Source: Monilinia fructicola
Taxonomy: Eukaryota > Ascomycota > Leotiomycetes > Helotiales > Sclerotiniaceae
Assembly: GCA_008692225.1 (NCBI GenBank)
Contig: VICG01000019.1
Location: 62,001 to 126,000, forward strand
Length of the DNA: 64,000 bases
Direction: 5' to 3'
How positions within the stretch are numbered: the stretch's first letter is position 1; the number at the start of each line of letters is the position of its first letter. A program made the translations under genes and the position numbers. The notes under the pieces are model-generated. The model did not search any database and was not told the origin of the DNA. It saw nothing but the letters and a program-made list of their open reading frames with translations. Positions 1 through 10,479 of the stretch are shown here, in pieces.

Positions 1-2330
1 ATTTTTAGGATTTTGCAACTTCTATTAAAGATTTATAAAAGGGTATAACGCTATAATATTATTAATAATATAATAAACAAAAAAAGGAATAAAATTCTAT
101 TGAATAAAAAAATACAAATTAACTTTTAATAAGTTAAAAGAAGTGTTTACAAAAACATTATTATTAAACCATTTTTTATTAATATTACTATATTTCCTAA
201 AAACAAATGTTTTAATCAAAGCGATTTATAATATATTATCGTAATAACAAAATAATATACACAAATATTTGATTATCTTCTACTTAAGAAAACTAATACT
301 AGCAAAAATAAATTATATTATATTTAATCAAAAACTATTAATTATAATGGATTTAATTAAATACTGAAGATATTTCCTAAAAGATGCTTAATATTAAATT
401 ATAATTATTTTTGATTATAACAATTTAAAACATTTTATTACTTTTCAATTATTAATTAAAAAACAAGTAAAATAAATGGTAATGCTAATAATTATTGATT
501 TTGTGATTATTTATAGATTAAGTAAAAGAAACCTAGTGAATAGATTATTCTGAAGAGCTAATTATTAGTGTGAGGATATTGTACCAGTATTATTATTAAA
601 ACTACAAGATTAAATATTAAAATCACTTTTACTAATAAAAGGTTACAAAGATGTATTACATAAAACTATAATAATAATATTAGAGTTACTAAAAAAAGAT
701 AGAAAATATTTATTAGATAAATTAGAAGAAATAGATAAAATCCAATATAATTTAGGTTGTTTAAAAAGTATTATTAGTTATATAAAGTGATTTGTGTATC
801 TTTAAGAATATTAAGGAGGCTTTATAGTACTAAAAAGGATTAATATTAGAAATAAAAAAGATTTAAAGTAAATACCTAAATTCGAAGAAGTTAGAATGTA
901 CAATACACAATAAATTGTAGTATTATAATAATATATAATTATATATATCATTAAATAAAAACTTATAAAAGCTGCTATTATAGAAATTTTTATAATTCTT
1001 TAATAACCGGATATTTTAAATAAATAATAATTATAGAATCTATAAAAAAAGTTTTATATTAAAAAAGAATAAATATAGATATTAAAGATTATACAAGATC
1101 CTACTTAATTTATTAATGTTATAAAAGCTTTTAAAAAAAAGAAGTTTAATAAATTATTACTAATATCAATCCCAAATAGATTATGAAGAGGTATAACGCT
1201 TGATTTAATAATAAATCTTTTTATATTATAATTAAAAGTAAATTTCAATAGTAAAATCAGTAAAAAAGATAGATTGCTTTATTCCGTATATAATTCAATT
1301 CTAATAATAATTTACAGGATAATAAAAAAAGGGAAATTTATACTATATCACAAAAATATAATTAATATATAATTTGTTTATTTATTCTTAAAAGAAATAT
1401 TTGCAAAATACAAAATGCTAAACTCAATTATTATAAACAGAGTTAGTTTGTTTACTAGCGTATTTTGGAAAGTACTTATAACCCATTTGAGAATTTATAA
1501 AAAAATATTAATTGTTTTTTATTTATAGACCAATAAATCGATCAAAAAATTAAACTAATTATTAAAAGCTTTTTTAAAAATATTTATAAATTATAAATAA
1601 AATAATTAATTAAACTTATTGTATCTCGCTAAATTTATATACAATTTAATACTATTAAATACAATAAAATTATCTTTATTTAAAGCAAATAGAAAAATTA
1701 TATTATTATTATATATTAAAATAAATGTATAGTATAAGTTAAAAAATGTTATACAACTGGCAAAACATTTCAAAGCTTTATATATTAATTTATTAAACGA
1801 TTTGATATATTATTAAAATACTTAAATAAAATATTATAATTAGAAATACAAACCCCGAATGTTTAATGCTGGAGATATAATTTGATTATCTTATAGAAAC
1901 CTTTTTATTAATAGAAAATATACTAAACTAAAATTAAAGAAATTAAAACTATTTAAAATATTAAAATAAATAGAATTATAGAGTTATAAATTAAAACTTC
2001 TGATACAGTTTAAATACCATAATATTTTTTATATTAGTTTATTAAACCTTCACTAAATGGTTTTAAGAGTAAATAAATTAGATGATATTATAGAATTATT
2101 GGGGTTAAAATTAATAAAAAATAAGGTTTATAACGATAATATTTTAGAATAAAAAGTAGAAAAGATATTTAATTTAAAAGTAAAAAATTGTTGAAAAAAA
2201 CTTAAGTACCTTGTACATTAAAAAAGCTATTCTGAAAAAAAAAGATATTTGGCAGAAATCAAAGAATTTAGAAAATATATAAAAAATAATCGAAATATTT
2301 TACAAAGTTTATCCATTTACAATGGAAGTA
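1..2330 (+). mobile_element. Ty3/Gypsy chromovirus pol relic (RT end, RNase H, integrase, chromodomain), heavily mutated
   Basis: A retrotransposon polyprotein relic that enters from the left edge. Translating the plus strand across stops shows the Gypsy order. Positions 1-260 resemble the end of reverse transcriptase (KLKEVFTKTLLLNHF-like). About 265-560 is RNase H: an LAKINYIIFNQKLL stretch equivalent to 'AERNYEIYDKELLAI', a KHFITFQLL stretch equivalent to 'LEYFTTTK', then a VIIYRLSKRN tail equivalent to 'IVYRPGKKN'. About 1160-1500 is the integrase core, with RGITLDLI and NRVSLFTSVFWKVL matching 'SDRGSLFTSxFWKAL'. About 1830-2030 is the integrase C-terminus, with KYKPRMFNAGDIIWLS and YISLL matching 'HVSLL'. 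About 2140-2290 is a chromodomain (KLKYLVH-KSYSE, like 'YLVRWKGYSE'). Dozens of TAA/TAG stops and the near loss of C and G show it is dead. The family call rests on recognised motif order, not on a search. Confidence 0.85.
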
Positions 2331-4845
2331 TCAAAAAAAGCTTTAAATCGAAATAAATAAAAATAACCTTCTTAAATAAAAAATTGTTACTTGTATAATT
2401 AAAGAAATACAAAATTAGCTTTTTTAACAAATAATTTTAGTACCTATATTAATTAATAATTCATCTTGGGGCAATACAAAAAAATAATAAAAATTACTTT
2501 TAAATTTATTAAAAACTATAATTAATAAAATTGTAGTTTAATATAAATAATAATTATAAATTAACAAATTGAAAAGTAATAGTTCAAAATTAAGATTATA
2601 AAAACTATTAAAAAAATCCTTATAAAACTAATAGTTAATTAATTGGAATAAAACCATGGTTTTATTTTATTTTTAATAAAAAAAAAAGTAATGGGTTTAA
2701 ATTAATAACCAAATAAAATAATTATACTATTATTATAATTTAATTTATTTATTAGGTAGAAACTTTAATATTATTATTAATCAATTGCAAACCTTAATTT
2801 TTAAAATCCTATTCCTTTTAATTTTACGATAATAACAACTTTTATATTATTATTATTATTTTTTAATTAATAAAAAAGATGGTGATAATAACAAATCCAA
2901 ATAATTTAGAAATAATATTTAATATTAATAATAAACTATCGAAATTATAATACTTTTAACTTTTAATAAACGCTTAAAACAATATTAACGAAAAAACAAA
3001 GTGAAACCTGAATATAAATAACAAAAACAATTATAAAGTTTTATCAAATTAATTAAAGGAATATATTAAACTAAAAAAAAAACATTTTATAATTAATATA
3101 AAGAACAAATGAGTAAAAAAAGCTATAGTAAAAAGTTATAGAATGGATTAATAAAATTTAATTATTACCAAAATCGATATTAACTAAAAAAAAGTGTAAG
3201 AATTAGTATTATTCGATTTATTAACAAATAAGAAAATATTTATAAGAGAACAATTTATCCAAAAAAAACAATAAAAAAAAAACCAAAGTAGCTTTTTAAT
3301 TAAACATCAAAAAAAAAGATAAAAAAAGATAAAAAGAAAATTAGTTATAAAAAGAATTAATAATTAATATTAATAATAAACGGATAAACCCTATACAATA
3401 AAATTATTAGAAAAAAAAATAAACAAAGCATTATTAAAAGGCTTAAAAGAAAATTCATTAAAACCTGATTTTAATAAAGAAAGAATTAATAATAACAATA
3501 TTAAAATAAAAAAATAAATAATATGGGTATATAAGATAACAAATTTAACAGATATATTTTATAAAATATAAAGGAAATGATTATAATTAATATAATAAAT
3601 TTAAAGAAAAATGTTAACAATTTATTTGAATTGGTACAAATATATAAGAATATAAATTAAAAAAAATTTTTAATTAAAATCTTTACTAATTATTAAAATT
3701 CTATAATTAATTTTAGGGATAAACTTTAGTTTTCAAAGCAAGGAGTTAATAAAATAATAATAAAATGTAGTAAATTTAAGGAAGATTATTATATAATTTT
3801 AGAAAAAAAGAAGATTAAAGTAGCGGGTAAATATTTATCTATAATAGATTTTAAATTTAAATTAGATTATTATTATATTAAAAATATTAGTATTTATAAA
3901 GATTAAATTAGGAATGTTAGATTTAATTATAAATTTCTATAACAAATGCTTTTAATTCTGTTAAGATAATAATATATAACTAAACGGAAATAGTATTTAT
4001 ATAAATTGATTTAAAACAACTTTATAGAATTATAATAAAAAATCTTAAATTAGATATAACTAAATTAATTAATTAATAATTGTTTAATTAATAAAAAAAA
4101 GATTATATTAATAGTATACAATATAATCATTAATATTATTCAATAAACAAATAAATTATCATATTTTGTTTATGGAGAGAAAATTTAAATTATTACTATT
4201 GGTGAAAACTTGTAAATAAATGTTTGATTTGGCTGTAGGATTAGGTATAATAAATGTTTTAATAATAAATATTTTGAAAGATATTCTTTATGTAAATAGA
4301 ATCGATTTTTTAAAAAGATTATACTTTATTGGTGATATAATTAATTATAATAAAAGATTGAAAATCATTAGATTTATAGTGCCTAGAAAACAAATTAACA
4401 AAAAAGAATCAATAAAAAAGGCCAACGCTAAGGAAATGGGGGTGGAGAATTACGAGTTTGGTAGAAAGGTTACCAAAAATAAAAAAAGCTGGTAAGGGAA
4501 ATATTTAGAAAAATATTAATAAAAATAAGAGTAATATAGGCTTGAATAACTTTAAGAATTTCAATAAAAAATAAAAAAGCGAATAAAAAATATTTGTGAT
4601 AATACCAAAAAGGAATTATTTATATATCAAAGGAAAATTAATATATGTTCGTAGGATGAGGAAAAATTATAAACTAAAGGTTAATTGTATTATTATGATT
4701 TAATAAAAATTAGTTTACTATTTAGGGATTCTTTATTTTTACTAAAACAATTATTTATTTTTATAAATAAATCAATTATTTATATTAAATAGTATTTATA
4801 ATTTATATATTTAGTTAATTAATTGATTATTAAAACGTTGATTAT
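2331..4845. other. AT-rich degraded DNA between Gypsy pol and its putative 3' LTR
   Basis: This segment lies between the chromodomain relic and a polypurine tract, so it may be the 3' internal part of the same Gypsy element or a separate insertion. The plus strand is A-rich and Lys/Asn-rich when translated, with many stops, like the coding strand of an eroded element, but I recognise no domain. A 91-codon ATG reading frame at 4220-4495 lies inside it. It has Ile/Lys/Asn-rich composition and no recognisable motif, and I regard it as chance or a remnant. Confidence 0.5.
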
Positions 4846-5021
4846 AAAGGGGGGGATAATATCAAAATCGGTATATAATGCTAAGTATCTTAGTATTATG
4901 TGCTTACATTAGTTTTATAAAGGAACGGAATCCTTTGGATCCTATTTTTTTCCCTTTTATAAAATTTTACTTATATTATTGTCCCTCTCTTGGCCCCCAG
5001 TCTCTGTCTCACTGCATGACA
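4846..5021 (+). mobile_element. Polypurine tract plus LTR (about 162 bp) of an LTR retrotransposon
   Basis: An AAAGG run continuing into G7 (4846-4856) is a classic polypurine tract. It abuts a segment starting TATCAAAATCGG (about 4860; TGTC with one G-to-A change) and ending GCATGACA at 5021, i.e. a degraded 5'-TG...CA-3' LTR. The segment keeps much more G+C than the flanks, with intact blocks such as GGAACGGAATCCTTTGGATCC's core and a pyrimidine-rich CCCTCTCTTGGCCCCCAG stretch. Orientation agrees with the Gypsy pol relic upstream. The matching 5' LTR would lie left of the window. The 3' end is directly followed by a truncated inverted-repeat element. Confidence 0.6.
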
Positions 5022-5029
5022 AAATAATA

Positions 5030-5399
5030 ATCTATTATTAAAATAAAATACTCGATTAAATTGGTTTTAAGATTTTTTTATTTTTTTTAAATCTTTTTTA
5101 GCTATTTTTGTTAAATAGATATAATTTCTTTTGAAAGATTTTGATTTTGTATAGGATTTATATACAAATCTAAAATTAGAATCTTAATTTTTTATAATCA
5201 TTTATTACTTTCTATAAAAAAATTATAAAAGTTTAAGATTTTCAGAATTTATTAACAATTATATATAAAAGCTTTAGTTAAGATTTAAAAAATGTATATA
5301 CATTTCTTATAGAGTTATAAATACGTTAAAATAACCGTTTTCGGTGTGAAATGCTAGCCAAATAGGGGGGGCGTGGCGAGAAGTAGAGTAGGCGACTTA
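5030..5399. mobile_element. MITE-like family A, right half only (copy A3)
   Basis: The last 370 bp match the right half of the two complete family A elements at 16.1 and 47.5 kb. The shared blocks run in order: a TTTGTATAGGATTTATATAC block, a TTATTAACAATTATATATA block, a GAGTTATAAATACGTTAA block, then the terminal GGCGAGAAGTAGAGTAGGCG and GACTTA. The left inverted arm is missing. Among the three copies this end is one of the least mutated (it keeps GTGTGAAATGCTAGCC). Confidence 0.75.
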
Positions 5400-6874
5400 G
5401 CTTATTTAATATAATTATTTTTTAAATTTAGTTCTACTTATTTTTCTTATTATTTTAATTATTAATTATTATTTTATACATTTTGTCTTTTATTTTTTTT
5501 TAACTATTTAAGTTTATATATTAATTTAAAAGCTTTACTTTTCTTTAAACTTTTATTACTATTTATATAATTGCAATTTTCAAGTACAATATATTCGATT
5601 TAATTACCATCCCTAAATGGTTTAAGTTTATTAGTATTATTTATTGAATTCTTTCTTGTATATAAAAATAGTTTAGTAATAATTCATTATATAAAATGAT
5701 AAATAGTTTTCAAAAAAAGAACTTTACATTTTTAAATTAATAGTTTCAAAAAAAGTTATTAAGGTTATTAAATACGTTTATTGCTTTTTTATAAAAAAAG
5801 CTAGTTTTTTTAATATCTTGTATTTTTTTCAACTAGTTATTCTATTTAAGTTCTCTTTTCTTTAAAATAGCTTTATTAAAAATAAAATTCAATCCGGATG
5901 TATTTCTGGTATTTTATTTATATCTTTATTATTATTATATTTTTACCTTTAATATTCTAATTAATTAATTATTTGTTTTCTTTATTATATTTCAAAATCT
6001 ATATATTTTCTTTTTAATAATATATATTATATTTTGAAATTATACGCTTTTTATCAATTTGATTTAAAATTCAAATTAATTAGTTATTTGCTATAATATA
6101 TATTTATCTAAACTTGAAATAATAATATTTTATTTTTTAATTTTAAAATTGTTCTTTTTTAAAACTAAGTATTTATAACTTTTGCTTAATATTTGAATTA
6201 AAACAATTTTTAATTATAATTTTTTTAATTTGTTTAATCTTTATATCAAGTTTTGATAATAAATAAATATAATTAAAAAGAATTCATTGATTATTTTTAA
6301 ATATTAATTGAATATTCTAGTTTTTACCAAATCTTCTTACTTTTTAAATACCCTTTTTATTTAATAAAAATTTTTAGTTTTCTCTATTTTCTTTTTATTT
6401 TAAAATCTAATATTCTCTTTATTTACGTTTTAAAAATAATATTTCTATAAACCTTATTCTATACAAACTTACACTTAGGTTTTTCCTAACTTTATCAAAG
6501 CAATCCATATAAATTATAATCTTATACAATATTAAAAAGCTTATATAAAATATATTATACTATAAAAATATAATTAATAGTTTCAAACAATATATTTATA
6601 ATTTTATACTTCTTATAATTTTAAATAACTTAATATTTTTCAGCTTTAACTTTATATTTCTTTATTTATTAATAAATAACGTATTATTAATTATATTGAA
6701 TCCTTTGTTTTAAAATTTGGAGGTTTATATTTTGTATTATAATATCTTACTATTAAGTTCTAATAATAAATAGACTTTTTAATTATTTTTATATATAATA
6801 CTTTTATTTGTCTTTAATTAGAGAACTGTTTTCGATTTCTATTATATATTTATATTAATAAATAATAAATATAA
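5400..6874. other. AT-rich degraded DNA, no recognisable feature
   Basis: T-rich on the plus strand, so any coding relic would be on the minus strand. It is full of stops in all frames and I recognise no protein motif. Probably eroded transposon. Confidence 0.5.
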
Positions 6875-7042
6875 AATAATTCATTAATTTGCATTTGTTT
6901 TTATTAAAATAATAATATAGAAATATAGAATATTTAATATATATCTATAAATAGATTTTTTTGATTTATAATAATTATATTAAATATTCTATATTTCTAT
7001 ATTATTGGTTTAATAAAAACAAATGTAAATTAATGAATTATT
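6875..7042. repeat. Near-perfect inverted repeat, two 67-bp arms
   Basis: The left arm (6875-6941, starting AATAATTCATTAATTT) is repeated as its reverse complement at 6976-7042 with about three mismatches, around a 34-bp loop. Both arms include a GAAATATAGAATATTTAATA block or its complement. Could be a small foldback or MITE, or a cruciform-forming palindrome. No target-site duplication could be assigned. Confidence 0.8.
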
Positions 7043-7451
7043 ATATATTTTTTAATTATTACAAACTCTACTTCCTTACTATATCTTTTATTCACTATTA
7101 AAATAATATTATACAAAAGTTATAAAATCATATCCCTCCCGTTTTATTCATTATTAAAATTTCCTTTTAATCAAAATAATAAGAAATTTATTATTCAATT
7201 GAAAAAAAAATTACTTTAATGTTTTATAAAAATAAATATTAAAATCAGCTGTTTAGTTTTTTTTAAGAAAATTTATTTTTTAATAAATAATATACAATCC
7301 AATATAATTTAATATATTTTACATTTATTTGCTTTTAATAAAATACCTTTTTTATTATATTTATTATAACTTTTTATTTAAAATATCCCATTATTCTAAA
7401 ATTAGAAAACTTTTAAAATAATTTTTTTTACAATTTTCTATTCAATAATAT
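7043..7451. other. AT-rich degraded DNA, no recognisable feature
   Basis: Degenerate AT-rich sequence between two inverted-repeat elements. It holds a small pyrimidine patch (CATATCCCTCCCG near 7131) but no reading frame or motif that I recognise. Confidence 0.5.
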
Positions 7452-8365
7452 GGTAAGTTACTCTCACACTGTGAAAAGTCAAAAAAAATTACTTTTATAC
7501 TATAAAAATCATATTTATTTTATTATAATATTATATAAATTCTAGCATTTTTTAAATAGAATTTGATTTGAATTAGTGAATTATAAATATTCAAAATCTA
7601 GTATTTTCCTTAATCGATTATTAGTGAGCAAAAAAGCTTTGATTTTCCATTTTATCTTTAAAGTTTAATTATTTAGGCTATTTCGAAAATGATTAACCAT
7701 TTCGATTATTTCGAAAATAATCAACTATTCCGGCTATTTTAAAGGTAATTAATCATTTCAGCTATTTTAAAGATAATTAATCATTTCGGCTATTTCAAAG
7801 ATAATTAATCATTTTGGTTTTTTTATTCTAACCTTTTTATTTTAATCCTTCTATTCTAGTCCTTTTATTCTAGCCTTTCCATTTTGACTTTTTCATTCTA
7901 ATTATTCCATTTTTAACTCTTTCATTCTAGCTATTCTATTTTAGCTCTTTTATTTCAGCTATTCCATTTTAGCTGTTTCATTTCAGTTTTTTTTATTCTC
8001 GATTCTTTCATTCCCAACTCTTCCATTTCAATCATTTCATTTTAGTCTTTCCATTTTAGCTTTTTCATTCCAACTCTTCCATTCCAATTATTTCATTTTA
8101 ACCCTTTCATTCTAACTTTTCTATTTTAACCTTTTCATTTTAGTTATTTCATTTCAACTCTTTCATTTTAAAATGATATAATTATTAATTTGTTAATATA
8201 AAAAATCTATTATAAAACCCTAAATTCTATAATTTTTAAATAGAATCTAATTTAAATTTTATTTAAAAAGTATAAAATCTATATAGTATTATAGTAAAAT
8301 CACTTCGATTTTTGTAGTATAAAAATAATTTTTTTCAATTTTTTATAGCATAAAAGCAATTTACC
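7452..8365. mobile_element. Long-TIR element with internal minisatellite (copy 1 of 2)
   Basis: The ends are inverted copies of each other. The left end reads GGTAAGTTACTCTCACACTG, then AAAAATTACTTTTATACTA. The reverse complement of the right end reads GGTAAATTGCTTTTATGCTA, then AAATTATTTTTATACTACAA. The match continues inward for more than 100 bp with mismatches. Between the arms, about 7660-8170, is a tandem array of a 12-14 bp unit of the type TTYCATTYTAGC, preceded by a longer unit containing TATTTCGAAA and AATCATTTCGG. A second copy lies at 38504-39402. No transposase is encoded, so it would be non-autonomous if mobile. The family is not known to me. Confidence 0.7.
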
Positions 8366-8967
8366 GTAATAATATATATAATTTTTTTTTTTATAATATT
8401 ATAAATCATTGTTATATATGATAAACCTTTTTTTCAAAAAAGTTTTATATATTTCCTTACGATTTTTTTTTTTTTTGATTCGATTAATCTTTTTTTATAT
8501 CGAAGCTTTTCTAGAATAGAATACCATTTTTTTAAGATTACTAAATAATTTTTTTTGTATTTTATTATTATTTCATTTATTTCTTATAATTTCATTAAAA
8601 TGATATTTTTGCTTTTTTATATATAACGCTTTTACTTTAATTACAGTAATATATAATATATTTTTGTATTCATTTAATCTTAATAATAGAATTAATTCAA
8701 AATCTTTGTTTTAACAATTAACCTTTTTTATTAATATATTTACTAGATTGCTTTTTTCCCGGTTTATATTTAATAATAAAGTCTATTTTTAATAAAATTA
8801 TTATTTATTTAATATAACATTTTGTTAATATCTTTAATATAATAAAATACTCTAAATTATTCTAATTTAATGCTAAATATTTTCTAAAAAGTATACTTAA
8901 TACTTTATACATTTTATAATCGCTAATAGTTTTTAATTGAATATTATATAATTAATTTTTCTAGGTA
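8366..8967. other. AT-rich degraded DNA, no recognisable feature
   Basis: T-rich plus strand with poly-T runs (for example near 8465) and no open frame or recognised motif. It ends at the TA dinucleotide flanking the palindromic element. Confidence 0.5.
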
Positions 8968-9121
8968 CTAGCACTCGCGGAAAATAAATTTTCAGACTTT
9001 GGATTCGTCGAATTTTATTTCCTAATGGGGGCTAGCCCCAAACCCCCATTGCTCACTTCGTTCGAGGCTAATAAAATTCTACGAATTTAAAATCTAAAAA
9101 TTTATTTTCCGCGAGTGCTAG
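8968..9121. mobile_element. 154-bp palindromic MITE with TA target duplication
   Basis: Starts CTAGCACTCGCGGAAAATAA and ends with the reverse complement (CCGCGAGTGCTAG), flanked on both sides by TA (8966-8967 and 9122-9123). The arms extend about 50 bp inward with scattered mismatches. The centre holds a nested GC-rich palindrome (GGGGGCTAGCCCC, then CCCCCATT pairing with AATGGGGG). The TA duplication and terminal repeats fit a Tc1/mariner-type non-autonomous element. It has conserved far more G+C than its surroundings, so it inserted late or is too short to be mutated. Confidence 0.85.
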
Positions 9122-9537
9122 TATAATAATAATAATAATAATAAAATTTAAGAAAGAAATTATTCTTAAAATCCTTTACTATTAGATATTTATTTTATAC
9201 TTTTTGATTCTAATATAAATACTTTTATATTATAAATATATATCTTAATAAATTATATTCTATATTAAATATATTAATAATATTATATTATATTTTATAC
9301 CTTTTTTCTTTTTATATTTCTTTTTATCTTTTTTAATATATTCTTAATATTATTCTTTTTAATATGTTTTTTTATGTTTTTCTTTTTATTTTATTTATTT
9401 AATATTTTAATCTTTTTCTATTTAATTTAAAAGTTAGATTTTATAAAACAGCTTTATAATTTTTATATATTTCTTAATATATTCTTAATTATATATAAAT
9501 TATAATTAGCTTTTTTTATAATTATAATAGTATACCT
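9122..9537. other. AT-rich degraded DNA
   Basis: Degenerate AT-rich sequence with a short (TAA)n run at 9122-9143. No coding signal seen. Confidence 0.5.
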
Positions 9538-9664
9538 TTATTATTATAATAAACTTTTATTATTTATTATTTATTATTATTTATATTTATTATTTATTAT
9601 TTATTATTTATTATTTATTATTTATTATTTATTATTTATTATTTATTATTTATTATTTATTATA

Positions 9665-9709
<45 letters not shown>

Positions 9710-9803
9710 TTTATTATTTATTATTTATTATTTATTATTTATTATTTATTATTTATTATTTATTATTTATTATTTATTATTTTTATTATTTATTTTTATA
9801 ATA
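9538..9803. repeat. TTATT/ATTATTT microsatellite block
   Basis: About 265 bp of tandem TTATTTA heptamers, interrupted by an (ATT)n run at about 9665-9710. It directly precedes the G-rich minisatellite. A similar TTATT/TTATTC-rich tract precedes the related copy at 14.95 kb, so the simple repeat seems to be part of the duplicated unit. Confidence 0.9.
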
Positions 9804-10210
9804 AATAAGGCCTATATAAAATATCTGGAATGGAATAGGCCGAAATGGAATGGGCCGAAATGGAATAGTCCGAAATGGAATGGCCGAAATGGAATAGGCC
9901 GAAATGGAATAGGCCGAAATGGAATGGGCCGAAATGATCGACTACCTTTCGAAATGGCCTACCAAGTGACCGGAATAATTTAGCTCCGAAGCAAAACAGA
10001 AAGTCGGTATCAAGAAATTAAGGTTTTTCGCTTACTAATGCTCGACCAATTAAAATTTTCGCTGTTTACTTATGACCAATTACACGAGCCGCTAAGGATT
10101 TAAGGTTTCGTGTTTTTTCATTTTGAACCTTCTATAGTACAGGTATAATAATCACATGATAATAGTCACATGACTCTACATTTCTCTAAGGTTGATTCTT
10201 CGAATCCATA
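9804..10210. repeat. G-rich minisatellite (GGCCGAAATGGAAT units) plus unique flank, copy 1
   Basis: 9820-9945 carries about eight tandem copies of a 13-15 bp unit, GGCCGAAATGGAAT, almost unmutated in an otherwise AT-rich setting. A non-repetitive flank follows with GGAATAATTTAGCTCCGAA, AAGTCGGTAT, AAGGTTTTTCGCTTACTAAT, TTTTCGCTGTTTA and a TATAGTACAGGTATAATAAT block. The whole arrangement recurs, more decayed, at 14950-15260. The unit is the reverse complement of that inside the long-TIR elements at 7.45 and 38.5 kb. Confidence 0.85.
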
Positions 10211-10479
10211 AGTTTTTTAAATAAAATATAATAAAATATTTATATATATTTTTCCGTTTTTAGAAACGAATTCTATATAATATTTTAATTGAAATACTCA
10301 TTTCGAGAAAGTAAAGTAATATTATTAAAAGAGAATATAATAGCAATACTTTTATAAATATCATTTTCAATTTTATAAATACTTTTTTATATTTTTTTAT
10401 TTTTTTAAGTTTTCTATTTTAATTTATTAAGTTTATTATTAGTAATATAATACTACTCTATTTTAATAAAAAATATTTA

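Noticed and set aside
9538..9803. CRISPR-like regular repeats
   Set aside because: Repeats are contiguous with no unique spacers; simple microsatellite in a eukaryotic genome.
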